Assembly (NCBI RefSeq): GCF_026094475.1
Contig: NZ_JAPELL010000001.1
Location: 2,256,326-2,320,325, forward strand
DNA: 64,000 bases
Origin: Homoserinimonas sedimenticola
GTDB taxonomy: Bacteria > Actinomycetota > Actinomycetes > Actinomycetales > Microbacteriaceae
Reading direction: 5' to 3'
Position 1 is the first letter of the stretch. Each line of letters starts with the position of its first letter. Shown piece after piece: positions 42,042 through 50,968 of this stretch. The notes beneath the pieces are model-generated. The model was not told the DNA's origin and did not search any database. It saw only the letters and a program-made list of their open reading frames with translations. A program made the position numbers and the translations under genes.

Positions 42042-42428
42042 TCAGTCACGCAGCACGGCAACGCCCAGCTCGGCCGCGGCGCGCGCCAGCTGATCGTCGA
42101 AGGTCGCGAGGGGGCCGGGCTGTTGTGTCGCGACCGTGAGCACGCAGCAGTCGGGCATTTTGAGTCCTGTGTCGGCTCGGAGTTCGGCGAGGGTCAGTGG
42201 CTCGTCTTCGCTTGGCGCGTGGGTGCGGACCCCCATGACGCGTAGGTCGGCGAGCAGGCGGGCTGCTCGTCCGATTCGCACGGCCCCGACGAGGACTTCG
42301 GCGAGGGTGAGCGGATGCATCGCGAATCCGTCAGCGGCGTGACTCTCGATCATCCGGACGGCGCGCTCGTGGTGCGGGTCGCTCGCATCGAGGAACGCGA
42401 TGACGACGCTCGCGTCGAGCACGATCAT
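42042..42428 (-). CDS. vapC: VapC-like PIN-domain toxin
   Basis: 128 residues. PIN ribonuclease with all four acidic residues: Asp5 (VLDASVV), Glu44 (LAEV), Asp93 (MPDCCVL) and Asp111/112 (ATFDDQLA). Cleaves tRNA or rRNA in characterised members. The start overlaps the antitoxin stop by 4 bp. Confidence 0.93.
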   Translation of the reverse strand: MIVLDASVVIAFLDASDPHHERAVRMIESHAADGFAMHPLTLAEVLVGAVRIGRAARLLADLRVMGVRTHAPSEDEPLTLAELRADTGLKMPDCCVLTVATQQPGPLATFDDQLARAAAELGVAVLRD

Positions 42429-42682
42429 GCGGGCCAGTCGGCGCGGAGACCGTCCAGATACCCAGGTCCGTAAGCACCCGTGTACGCCCCGCGCACTCGG
42501 CGCATGGCCGCTGCCCGGTCTGGGTGCCGAGGGCTGTCGGCGAGTGCGTCGCCTCCGGCGAGGATGGTCCGCACGATCAGTCGGGATCTCGGCTCGTCCG
42601 GCCAGAGCTTGGCCGCCTCATCCAGCGCGCGGGCGACATCGTCCGTCTCTGTGACCTGATAGCGGCGCCGGGCGGTAGGCAT
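42425..42682 (-). CDS. vapB: VapB-type antitoxin
   Basis: 85 residues. Begins MPTARRRYQVTETDDVARALDEAAKLWP: a basic N-terminus and ribbon-helix-helix-like segment, followed by helices and a Tyr/Asp-rich tail that would wrap the toxin. TACACT lies six bases before ATG 42682 and an operator palindrome covers the promoter. Fold call is from pattern and partnership, not from strong family residues. Confidence 0.82.
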   Translation of the reverse strand: MPTARRRYQVTETDDVARALDEAAKLWPDEPRSRLIVRTILAGGDALADSPRHPDRAAAMRRVRGAYTGAYGPGYLDGLRADWPA

Positions 42683-42689
42683 GCGGCGA

Positions 42690-42718
42690 GTGTACCACTC
42701 TGGAGATAGGTGGTACAC
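42690..42718. promoter_or_regulatory. vapBC operator palindrome
   Basis: GTGTACCAC (42690-42698) and GTGGTACAC (42710-42718), perfect 9-bp arms 11 bases apart. The left arm overlaps the TACACT -10 element of vapB, so complex binding would repress it. Confidence 0.75.
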
Positions 42719-42722
42719 CGAT

Positions 42723-43271
42723 CTACCCAGCTCCATCGGGCTCGCGGTTAGCTGCAGCAGCGCGTCGTTCGCGGAGAAGCTCTTCGTGTTGCGTGCAGGC
42801 CAGGCAGGCGCACGGGTAATCGTGCGGCCCGGGCAAGACGGCCGCCCGGGGGAGGTGCTCCATTCCGATGTAATCGCGGTAGCTGTAGCGAGGGCCGCGT
42901 GAGTACAGATCCCGGCCGTTTGAGAGGTAGTTGTTGAGGAGTTTGTACTCGACGAGCTCCGGCGCGAGAGCGAGGCTTTCGTGCTGGTGCTCAAGTACAC
43001 AACTGAGGTCGACTGGCAGGTCCGTGTCCAGTCGCGCGAACGCATAGTAGGCGACCTCACCGAGCTCGCTGTTGCTCAGCATGTCGGCGATGCGAGGGAT
43101 GCACTCCTCGACTGATTGCATATGGCGCGTACTCACCTTCCTCATGTCGAGCTGCCGAAGATTCTTGTCCATGGTGATGACCCACATCCCCATTCGTCTT
43201 CGGTCGCGGCCCCGCCGAAAGAGCTTGGGAGCGAACAGCTGCAAGAGGTCGTATCCCGCTTCGATGATCAT
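42723..43271 (-). CDS. hypothetical protein
   Basis: 182 residues, not recognised. A Leu/Arg/Met-rich N-terminus (LLQLFAPKLFRRGRDRRRMGMWVITMDKN), a central acidic helix region with LDTDLPVDLSCVLEHQHESLA, and a C-terminal CACLAC pair followed by HEELLRERR. Start ATG 43271 is favoured by TACGCT six bases before it; an ATG at 43379 gives a longer form. No neighbour on the strand except the adjacent vapB (5 bp past the operator). Composition less GC-rich than flanks. Confidence 0.55.
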   Translation of the reverse strand: MIIEAGYDLLQLFAPKLFRRGRDRRRMGMWVITMDKNLRQLDMRKVSTRHMQSVEECIPRIADMLSNSELGEVAYYAFARLDTDLPVDLSCVLEHQHESLALAPELVEYKLLNNYLSNGRDLYSRGPRYSYRDYIGMEHLPRAAVLPGPHDYPCACLACTQHEELLRERRAAAANREPDGAG

Positions 43272-43434
43272 GCGGCGAGCGTAGGGATCCCGAGAACGGG
43301 CGTGCCGGGGGCGGGCCAGGTCCGTGCAGAAGCTTTCAATGAGGAAGGTGTGGAGGAGCGCTGGCCATGGTGACGTCATTAAGCGCGGTGTGCTGGTCTC
43401 GCATGCGCGCCAGTCCCCTATTCCGACGGGGCTA

Positions 43435-43757
43435 CTAGTCGTGATCCCGCAAGCGACGTGCAGCTTCGTCCTGAATCGCTTGTTGCCCCTCGGGGGTGTG
43501 AAACAGGGTGTACTCGATCATTGCGTTGATTCTCTGAGCCCAGGTGCTCCGAGCCGAGTTCGAGCCCGCGATGAGAAACAATGCGAGGAGGACGCCGGCG
43601 ACACCTCAACCAATGGCTCCAGGAGTCAGGAGCCCCGCAAATAATGACACGCCAAGAAGGCAACCCGCTCCGAAGCGAAGCAGGCCGAAGTTCTCAAACC
43701 GCTGCTTCTGCCGTTGTACTCCCTTTCAATATCCACTGCGTGACCTTTCGCGTTCAT
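43435..43757 (-). pseudogene. small membrane protein gene, broken
   Basis: Reading the minus strand, NAKGHAVDIERE from ATG 43757 continues, after a one-base frameshift near 43717-43725, into VQRQKQRFENFGLLRFGAG, a TM segment, an in-frame TGA at 43608-43606 (Trp codon TGG expected) and then GVAGVLLALFLIAGSN, EYTLFHTPEGQQAIQDEAARRL and a stop at 43435. Two hydrophobic segments. The two lesions make it a decayed gene, or a gene hit twice by sequencing error. Family not recognised. Confidence 0.6.
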
Positions 43758-43770
43758 TGGCTTTTCGTGC

Positions 43771-44430
43771 TTACTGCCAGATTTCTAGCGCGGCTGGGTC
43801 CCACATCTCCATTTGCGCGACACCTTCGTAGAGGTAGATCTCGCCCGTCCCGCAGAGAGTCACACCATGCTCAATCGGCTGGAGATAGATGTCCCAAAAG
43901 ATGATGGTGAATCGTCCGGCGGAGGGGTAGTCCTGCCCGATATTAAGGAATGTGCCATCGCCGGTCTCGCGTGCGCTCATGAGCGGGCCGCATACGCGCT
44001 GCACCGTTCCCGAATGCTCCCGTGCACTGTTCCACCCGAGGCCGCCGTCGGGCCACTCGGGGCCGACAGCGATGTCGGTTCCGCCGAAGCTGCATTGTCC
44101 GTCTTGCTCGAGCAGCCTGACCGCTTCGGACCTAACCCGGTAGTTGAGCAACTCCTCGCAGGAGTCGATTCTGAATGCGCCGTCTGTCGAGTTGGAGAGG
44201 TAGTCGACGGCAATCTCGTACTCATTCGAACAGTGGTCCGTCAGCGCCTGCAGAGTGGAGTCAATGTCACCGGTGCCAGAGCGTTCGTATGCAATGGCGG
44301 ATGCCAGTAGCTGCGAGCAGCTAGGAGCTGAGTAAGCCGAATCCGCGTAGGAAGCGCGCGTGCACGCAGTCGTCGATGCAATAAGCACCAACGCGATGGT
44401 TGACGCAACTGCGAGCTTTGGGGCCTTCAT
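43771..44430 (-). CDS. secreted lipoprotein, unknown
   Basis: 219 residues. Signal peptide with lipobox-like TTAC, Cys23. The mature part is rich in Ser/Asp/Glu with six or more Cys (CSQLL, DHCSN, CEELLN, QCSFGG, RVCGP, TLCGTGE), pointing to disulphide bonds. Ends with VAQMEMWDPAALEIWQ. Not clearly related to the A family. ATG 44430 starts the signal peptide; the frame runs further upstream without coding signal. Confidence 0.72.
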   Translation of the reverse strand: MKAPKLAVASTIALVLIASTTACTRASYADSAYSAPSCSQLLASAIAYERSGTGDIDSTLQALTDHCSNEYEIAVDYLSNSTDGAFRIDSCEELLNYRVRSEAVRLLEQDGQCSFGGTDIAVGPEWPDGGLGWNSAREHSGTVQRVCGPLMSARETGDGTFLNIGQDYPSAGRFTIIFWDIYLQPIEHGVTLCGTGEIYLYEGVAQMEMWDPAALEIWQ

Positions 44431-44621
44431 CGTGTGTCCATTTCCCAATAGTTGGGCGTCGCCTTGTCGCATTCGCCTGCTGCTCGCGAGTCCAGGACTC
44501 AGCATCACAGCGCTGCACGAGCCTGACTCAAGTTTCCCAACTAGGGAGGTGGGACGATGCCCCCAGAACGGGCGGGTGTGCGGCTCATTCGGCCTTCAGG
44601 GTGGGAGTAGTTCCGCCGAAC

Positions 44622-46742
44622 TCAGCAGCTCCCCAACCACAACCGATCCCGAGCCCGCGTCGCCGCCACATAGCGCTCCCGGTAGGCACGCGACATCCGC
44701 TCGTCGTCGGGGTTGACCGTGTCGGGCAGGCGGGGCGTCCATGGCAGCAGCACCGCCTTGAACTCGAGGCCCTTCGCCCGCTTGATCGTGCCGACCTTGA
44801 CCTTGTGCACGGTGGTGCCGTCGTAGTCCTCGAGGTTGATGCAGTCGAGGTCTGCCGCCTTCACCATCGCCATGACCTTCTTGACCTGCCAGTTGGTGTC
44901 GCACAGCACCGCAATGTCCCCGAGGGAGTAGCCCTCGTGCGCCGCGGCCTGGCGCACCCGGCGGACGAGAGCGGCATCGTGTTCGGCAGGCGTGGCGAAG
45001 TGGTCGAAGATCGGCGGCGTGCCCTCGCGGCGGAGGCCTGCCAGCTCCGGGGAGTCGTCAGTCGCGGCATCCGGTGCTGGCGCAGCCGTGTCGTCGATGT
45101 CGACGTAGCCGGTCGCCGCGATGGTCCTGTTGGCGAAGTCGAGGATCGCGACCGTGTTGCGATAGTTGACGCTGAGCACGACGCCGCGTCCGGCGAGGGA
45201 GATGCCCGCCTCGCTGAGCACGTAGCCGCCCGGGTAGATGCTCTGCTGGCCGTCGCCGATGAGGGTGAAGGCGTCGGTGGCGTCGCCGACGAGGGAGTGC
45301 AGCATCCGGATCATGGCGAGCGAAAGGTCCTGCGCCTCGTCGACGATGACGGCGCTGTAGCCCTCGAGCGGCTGCTGCTGCAGGGACCGCTCGGCGAGCA
45401 GGATGATGTCGTTGAAGTCGTGGATGCCCGCCGCGCGCAGCCCGTCTTCGTAGGCGCGGTAGAGGGCCCAGACGGCGCGGCGGTCGTCCATGTTGAGGCG
45501 GATGCTGCGGCCAGGGCGCGCACATTCGGCGTACGCCTCAAACGTGGTGAAGCCGCGGCCCTTGATGACCGAGTCGACCTCTTCGCGCCAGTACTCGTCG
45601 TCGCGGCTGCCAGCGCGGGCGGCGAGGCGCTCCGTGTGCTCGGCGGGGAGGCTCTTCCACGTGGTGTTCCAGACTTTCGAGGCCTCACGACCGCTCAGGT
45701 TGTGACGGATGCCGCGCTGCCGCAGCACATCGAGTGCCCACTTGTGGACGCTCACGAACTCGACCCGCTCAACGACGGAAGGGTCGAGCCGCTTGAGAAG
45801 GTTCGCCATGACGGCGGGCAGCGTCTTGACGAAGGTCGTGAACAGCACCTTGCCCTCGGGGTGCATGCGGGCGAGGTAGGCGGCGCGGTGCAGGCCGACG
45901 ACGGTCTTGCCCGTCCCCGCGGAACCCCGGATGCGGGCCGGCCCGTTGAACGTGCGGCGCACGAGCTTCGCCTGGCTGGGGTGGAGGAACGTCATCCACC
46001 CCTCGATCTCCTCGGCGAGCTGGGCGAGCGTGAGCGCCTCGAGCACTTCGGCCTCCGTGAGGAGGGCGCCGTCTTCGAACAGCTCGTCGGAAATCTCGTC
46101 GACCAACTCGTCGACCGCGGGCTCGGCGATGACGGTCGGGATGCTCTCGATTTGCGGCCCGACGTAGGCGGGGAAGTACTGAATCGCGACCGCCAGTACG
46201 CGCTCGACCTCGCCGATGCTGAGACGGTTGCCGCGCTTGGCGAAGTGGCGATGGATGTCGTCAGCCCCGACCACCTCGACGGGCCCGACTTCACCGATCT
46301 GCTTGCTATGTCCGTGCATCGCAAGCACCGAGCGAACTTCGCCAGGCGCTAAACCGACCTCCGCGAAGGCGGACTCGGCGTCGTTGGCGACGTCGGCGAG
46401 GCGAAGGACGTCGTCCGTGACATCCGCGTCTCCCCGGAACATGCTGCCGCCGGCGATCGTGAAGTCGTTCCAGTGCTTGGAATCGACGATCCACACGCCG
46501 GACGGGCCGACGACGATGAGGTCGAGCTGGGCTGACTTGGAGCCGGGCCACTTGCGGTCGGCGAGGAGGTGGTAGCCGTGCGCGAGGAGCGGGGCGAGCC
46601 GGTGGGCGAGTTTGCGTTCGGCGATCGCGGCGGCGGCGTAGCGGGCCGCCTCAGCTCTGGCGCTCGCCGCCTCACTCTCGAAACTCGCGCTGAGTGCGCT
46701 CAACGCCTGCGCGCGTTGCGCTGCTGATCCCCCGGCCGCCAT
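44622..46742 (-). CDS. NERD-domain UvrD-type helicase
   Basis: 706 residues. NERD nuclease-like domain (about 40-160) with AQLDLIVVGPSGVWIVDSKHWND (D...D-x-K core at 74, 87, 89). SF1 helicase: Walker A GSAGTGKT at 273-280, Walker B VIVDEAQDLS near 425, IGDGQQSIYPGGYVLS (motif III), TIKRAKGLEFKAVLLPW (motif V) and YVAATRARDRLWLG (motif VI). NERD-helicases recur beside defence genes and rRNA/DNA repair functions. Divergent from zorA. Its role in the island is inferred from position. Confidence 0.9.
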   Translation of the reverse strand: MAAGGSAAQRAQALSALSASFESEAASARAEAARYAAAAIAERKLAHRLAPLLAHGYHLLADRKWPGSKSAQLDLIVVGPSGVWIVDSKHWNDFTIAGGSMFRGDADVTDDVLRLADVANDAESAFAEVGLAPGEVRSVLAMHGHSKQIGEVGPVEVVGADDIHRHFAKRGNRLSIGEVERVLAVAIQYFPAYVGPQIESIPTVIAEPAVDELVDEISDELFEDGALLTEAEVLEALTLAQLAEEIEGWMTFLHPSQAKLVRRTFNGPARIRGSAGTGKTVVGLHRAAYLARMHPEGKVLFTTFVKTLPAVMANLLKRLDPSVVERVEFVSVHKWALDVLRQRGIRHNLSGREASKVWNTTWKSLPAEHTERLAARAGSRDDEYWREEVDSVIKGRGFTTFEAYAECARPGRSIRLNMDDRRAVWALYRAYEDGLRAAGIHDFNDIILLAERSLQQQPLEGYSAVIVDEAQDLSLAMIRMLHSLVGDATDAFTLIGDGQQSIYPGGYVLSEAGISLAGRGVVLSVNYRNTVAILDFANRTIAATGYVDIDDTAAPAPDAATDDSPELAGLRREGTPPIFDHFATPAEHDAALVRRVRQAAAHEGYSLGDIAVLCDTNWQVKKVMAMVKAADLDCINLEDYDGTTVHKVKVGTIKRAKGLEFKAVLLPWTPRLPDTVNPDDERMSRAYRERYVAATRARDRLWLGSC

Positions 46743-46941
46743 GTGATCCCCCGATCGACGATGTGAGAGTCATTGTTGCAGGTGCGGACCCGATTTCGGG
46801 GGCCGGCGGTCTCGGGGCGGCTCGATTTATCCCCAGAGCGGGGGGTTCTCTTTCGCTGTCGGTATACCACGTCGGTGGTGGCCCCTAGAGTTGCAAAGCG
46901 CTCGCAATCAATGGGCGGGTACGCCTTCCGGGGGGAACGAT

Positions 46942-48684
46942 ATGGAGTCCGAAGAACGAGGCATCTGGGATGCGCTTGGCTTGCTCTGGCCAGACTTTAG
47001 CGCGTTGGGCAGGGGAGAGCCCGCCGGTCTGAGCGCGCTCTTCATCATCCTCCTCCTCGTGATCGCTGGTGCGTTCGCGTTCCAGCTGGTGCGTTATGTG
47101 CGCCGTGCGCACAACAGGATCGTGGCGGTCCGTTCGCTGACGAGTGATCTGACGACGGACGTGCTGGTGATGAAGCGGGAGAGTGTTCGCGCGCGCTCCG
47201 AAGCCGAGACATTCAACCCGGAGGCGCGCGACATTTGGCGAGAGTTCGATGAAACCCTCGTTGAGTCACCGGATGGCAAAGCGCTCTGGAACACTCTGGA
47301 CGCCGAACAGTTCTTCAATACACATTCACTCGCGCCGGAACTCGTCCATAACCGGCTACTGACCGTCGTGCCCGCTCTTCTAACCGCCATCGGCGTGCTC
47401 GGCACGTTTATCGGTCTCGCCACCGGCCTCAACGGTCTTGAGCTCAGCACGGACTCGAGCGTTGAGGAGCTGAAGTACGGCATCGATGTGCTGATCGCAG
47501 GGGCCGCGGTGGCGTTCATGACGTCGGTGTGGGGTGTTGCCTTGAGCCTGATTGCCAACTTCTTTGAGAAGGACTGGGAACGCAGGATCGGTCGCAGAAT
47601 CTCTGCCCTGCAGCGGGACATCGACAAGCTCTACAAGAGACATGCACCTGAGCAGTCGCTCGTGTCCATCATGGAGACGAGTGGCGAATCGGCGACCGCA
47701 TTGCAAGAACTCCACGAACGGATCGGCAATCAGCTTCAAGAAGCGGTGCAGGGATTGTCGGAGGACCTGCAGACGGCTCTGGTGAGTGCCATTGAGACTG
47801 CCATGAAGCCTGCGATGTCTTCGCTCGTAGAACACACCTCCGAGCAGTCAAGCGCGGTCTTTGAATCGCTCGTTGAACGGTTCTCCGAGGGCTTCCGTCG
47901 CATCGGCGACACGCAGGCAGAGCGAATGGATGCCGCTTCCGACAGCATCACTTCGGCAGTGAGTTCGTTGTCGAACGAAGTCACCACCGCGATGTCTACT
48001 GTGAACGCGAACACCGAAGCGCAGCAGGCGATGCTGTCGGCGGCGTCAGCTCAGTTCCAGGAGAACCTTGGTGAACTTATGCGGCTAGGGGCAGAGCACC
48101 GCGAGTCGACCGACGCTGCCCTTGTTGACATGCTGGCGAAGATCAATGCGCTTGCGAGTGGCGTCTCGCAGTCGAGCGATCGCATGGCAAACGCCGCACT
48201 TGACCTACGTCAAGCCTCTGAGCGGATCCAGTCGGCAAGCGAGGCTTTGGAAGACAAGTTCAGCGCCTCCGTATCGAAGGTTGAAGTGCTGGCGCAGCAG
48301 CAAGAGAGTGCTGCAAGCATGTTCTGGGAGTACTCGGAGAAGTTGGGCGCACTTCAAGCTTCGATGGCAGAGGCAGCGTCGAACCTGCACGGTGCAGCGG
48401 AGCTCTCGGGTCAGGGTTTCAAAGAGCTAACAACCCATCAGGAGGCCTTCCTCGCGAGTCTTCGCGGCGACTTTGAACAGACGACCGCGACTCTCCGCAC
48501 GGAGCTGAGTGGCTTGCAAGAACAGATGCAGCAGTGGCTTCGTGACTACAGCGCGGAGGTGTCGACGCAGGTCCATGAGCGTATGGATAAGTGGAACGAG
48601 CACAGCAGCGCGTATGCGGGTGAAATGCTCAAGGCCGCTCGGGCTCTATCGGCAGCGGTCGAGGACCTGGTGCCGCAGCCGTGA
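46942..48684 (+). CDS. zorA: Zorya anti-phage protein ZorA (MotA-like)
   Basis: 580 residues. TM1 near 29-51, TM2 near 141-163 and TM3 near 184-207 form the MotA/ExbB-like stator. The rest (about 210-580) is a long Gln/Ser/Glu/Ala coiled coil, matching the ZorA tail that reaches into the cytoplasm. TM2-TM3 motifs (LLTAIGVLGTFIGLATGL and GIDVLIAGAAVAFMTSVWGVALS) are typical of proton-channel motors. GGGGGGAAC precedes ATG 46942. The zorB GTG overlaps its stop (GTGA). Confidence 0.94.
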   Translation: MESEERGIWDALGLLWPDFSALGRGEPAGLSALFIILLLVIAGAFAFQLVRYVRRAHNRIVAVRSLTSDLTTDVLVMKRESVRARSEAETFNPEARDIWREFDETLVESPDGKALWNTLDAEQFFNTHSLAPELVHNRLLTVVPALLTAIGVLGTFIGLATGLNGLELSTDSSVEELKYGIDVLIAGAAVAFMTSVWGVALSLIANFFEKDWERRIGRRISALQRDIDKLYKRHAPEQSLVSIMETSGESATALQELHERIGNQLQEAVQGLSEDLQTALVSAIETAMKPAMSSLVEHTSEQSSAVFESLVERFSEGFRRIGDTQAERMDAASDSITSAVSSLSNEVTTAMSTVNANTEAQQAMLSAASAQFQENLGELMRLGAEHRESTDAALVDMLAKINALASGVSQSSDRMANAALDLRQASERIQSASEALEDKFSASVSKVEVLAQQQESAASMFWEYSEKLGALQASMAEAASNLHGAAELSGQGFKELTTHQEAFLASLRGDFEQTTATLRTELSGLQEQMQQWLRDYSAEVSTQVHERMDKWNEHSSAYAGEMLKAARALSAAVEDLVPQP

Positions 48685-49472
48685 AGCTCAGTCGACGCAA
48701 CCGGGGGCGGAAGGCTGACGAGGACAATCCGTACTGGATGTCCTTTTCTGACCTGATGTCGGCGTTGCTTCTCGTGTTCATCCTCGCTGTTGTCGTCCTA
48801 GTGCTTCAGCTCATGCAGAAGCAAGACGAGCTCGAAGGGCAGCGTGAGGCGTTCGCCGATCAACAGACAGAATTCACAAATCAGATCGGCACTCTTCAAG
48901 AGGCCGAGTTGGTGAGGGAACAAATCCTCAGCGAGATTCAGGCGGAGCTTGCTGGCCACGGAATCGCGGTGCGCATCAGCGAGAACAACACCGTGCTTAG
49001 CATCCCGAGTGAGCTTCTTGGATTCGATTCCGGAGCCTACGTAATCAAGCCGGAGTACCAGCACGTTGCCACGACGATCGGCTCGGTCATCGCCAGCGTG
49101 GTCTCAAAGGATGATCGCAGCCGGTATCTCGACACCGTATTCGTTGAGGGGCACACTGATATCGAGGCATTCAACGGGCTCGACGGCATGGGGAACTGGG
49201 GGCTTTCCACCTTCAGGGCAATCTCCCTTTGGCAGCACTGGGGGGCGGCGCTCCCCGCTGGCTCGAACCCTGCACTGCTGGTAGCTAGTGACGGTCGGTC
49301 TCTCTTCTCGGTGTCAGGCTATGGCGAGACTCGACCCGCCACCGCGACTCAAGCCACAGAAGCGGAGCGCGCGCTCAACCGCCGCATCGATATTCGCTTC
49401 ACCATCGTTCGGCCGTCCGCGCAGGACCTCATCGACATTCAGGAACAGTTCGAGGGAAGCCTCGAACGATGA
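48681..49472 (+). CDS. zorB: Zorya protein ZorB (MotB/OmpA-like)
   Basis: 263 residues. A single TM (about 24-45) preceded by NPYWMSFSDLMSAL, whose Asp24 is in the position of the essential proton-carrying Asp in MotB/ZorB. C-terminal OmpA/peptidoglycan-binding domain (about 100-240): FVEGHTDIEAFNG, GLSTFRAISLW and NRRIDIRFTIV. Partners ZorA in the motor that senses envelope perturbation by phage. Confidence 0.93.
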   Translation: MKLSRRNRGRKADEDNPYWMSFSDLMSALLLVFILAVVVLVLQLMQKQDELEGQREAFADQQTEFTNQIGTLQEAELVREQILSEIQAELAGHGIAVRISENNTVLSIPSELLGFDSGAYVIKPEYQHVATTIGSVIASVVSKDDRSRYLDTVFVEGHTDIEAFNGLDGMGNWGLSTFRAISLWQHWGAALPAGSNPALLVASDGRSLFSVSGYGETRPATATQATEAERALNRRIDIRFTIVRPSAQDLIDIQEQFEGSLER

Positions 49473-50968
49473 CCCTCAGGTTGCCTCCTCGACCGGTCGT
49501 CCGGGACTGGCCAGCTGACACGATCGAGAGCTGGCAAGCACTCTCCCTCTCCGCTCGTGGTGTCACGAGAAGGGCAGGAACAGGGCGCCGATTTGAGGAG
49601 CACCTGGCTGAGCTGCGGCGTCTGATTGACGCGGGCAGTCACGTTGCGCTGCTGGAGGCCGTGTCCGATCGTTCCAAGCTACGGGCACTTGCGACGATCT
49701 GGCTCGAGGATGCAGACCGCGCGGAGCGCTCGGTCTCCATCGAAATACTGCAGCGCATGGTCGAGCTGCACAGCATGAAGTTTTCGCTGCTCACGACGTA
49801 TGTGTTGGTGCACGCCTACCTGAAGTACTTCGACAGGATGGACGACTGGGCGGGCGGAGTCCGCGCCGCTTTCGCAGATGTTCTGGGCGCGGCGGTCGCC
49901 CATCAGTCCTCTGCGGGGCGAGGCGATGACGACACTGTTGCTGAGCTTCTGGCACACCCGGAGTTCTACTTCGGTGTAGACGGGCCGGGCCGACTGGCGG
50001 AGGCACTTCACTCGCAAGGCGCCAGTCTCCCGCTGTACTTCCGGCGGGCTGGGTTGCTCGGTAGCGACAATGGCAGATTCGGCGAGCTGGTTCGCTACGC
50101 CCTCTACATCGTGCAGATTCGAGAGGCTGACCCAGACGAGGACCACGATTTCTTGCGGGAGATCGCGCACCCGGATGTCATCAACGCTCCGGGCAGCGCG
50201 GGCCAGCGGTTTGGTCATGACCTATTGATCGAGCTGCTGCGCCGCACCGAGGCCGCGCCAGGTGCCGCTTGGCTTGAGACAGTTCTCGATATCGCCGGTG
50301 ACCCCCGCATGCGCGCCACGGCACGCTATCTGCAGTGGTGGAATGCGATCCCGGACGACTTGCGAGCCCGCGCTGTCCGATGGCTGAGTGCTCAAGATCT
50401 CAAACTCTTCCTCTTGGCAGTGGAAGCCTTCGGTGTCGAAGGTGACATCGACGCGTTGAACCGTCTCTTCCCTTCGCGAAAGAGGTTCTTGCAGGGCCTG
50501 TATGACAGCGGGTTCGTGCGGGAGACAAGGTTGATTCTTGGCGACGAGGCTCGAGACTTCGTGCGCCAGCGAGTTGGAAAGGAACTGCGGGCGTCGCTCT
50601 CCATCTTGGAGGGGCCGAACAGCTCGGAGACGGCCATCATCTACATGGATTGCGGAACCTTTCACATCGTCGAGGGTTCTCACAACTTCAAGATCTGGAC
50701 ATATTTGGGCGAACCAGACGACGCCTTCGTCAATCGTGCTCGAATGCGATTCTCGCGTCGCGACCTGATTACGACGATTCCGCAGCGGCACCGGGAGCGC
50801 TTCGGCTGGAACAGCGTCCAAGACAAAGCACATCAGGGATTTTGGCAGAGGGACCCGATCTATTTCCTGGCGGCGAACAACATCCCGCTACCTCTGGAGG
50901 CCGTGCTCGACAGGGCCGACTACGACGCCCTGAAGTACAAATTTGGACTTCCGAGAGTGAGGCTTTGA
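49469..50968 (+). CDS. zorC: Zorya effector protein ZorC
   Basis: 499 residues, EH_signature-type protein. SAQDLKLFLLAVEAFGVEGDIDALNRLFPSRKRFLQGLYDSGFVRETRLILG and FHIVEGSHNFKIWTYLGEPDDAF then FFWQ-like QGFWQRDPIYFLAA match the conserved end of ZorC. In type I systems ZorC binds DNA and works with ZorD; no enzymatic motif is evident. Starts with a 4-bp overlap with zorB; zorD starts right after its stop. Confidence 0.9.
   Translation: MTLRLPPRPVVRDWPADTIESWQALSLSARGVTRRAGTGRRFEEHLAELRRLIDAGSHVALLEAVSDRSKLRALATIWLEDADRAERSVSIEILQRMVELHSMKFSLLTTYVLVHAYLKYFDRMDDWAGGVRAAFADVLGAAVAHQSSAGRGDDDTVAELLAHPEFYFGVDGPGRLAEALHSQGASLPLYFRRAGLLGSDNGRFGELVRYALYIVQIREADPDEDHDFLREIAHPDVINAPGSAGQRFGHDLLIELLRRTEAAPGAAWLETVLDIAGDPRMRATARYLQWWNAIPDDLRARAVRWLSAQDLKLFLLAVEAFGVEGDIDALNRLFPSRKRFLQGLYDSGFVRETRLILGDEARDFVRQRVGKELRASLSILEGPNSSETAIIYMDCGTFHIVEGSHNFKIWTYLGEPDDAFVNRARMRFSRRDLITTIPQRHRERFGWNSVQDKAHQGFWQRDPIYFLAANNIPLPLEAVLDRADYDALKYKFGLPRVRL

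Noticed and set aside
46825-46836. DnaA-box-like TTATCCCCA in the helicase/zorA gap
   Set aside because: One mismatch to the consensus, no conserved position as in the A2/A3 promoters.
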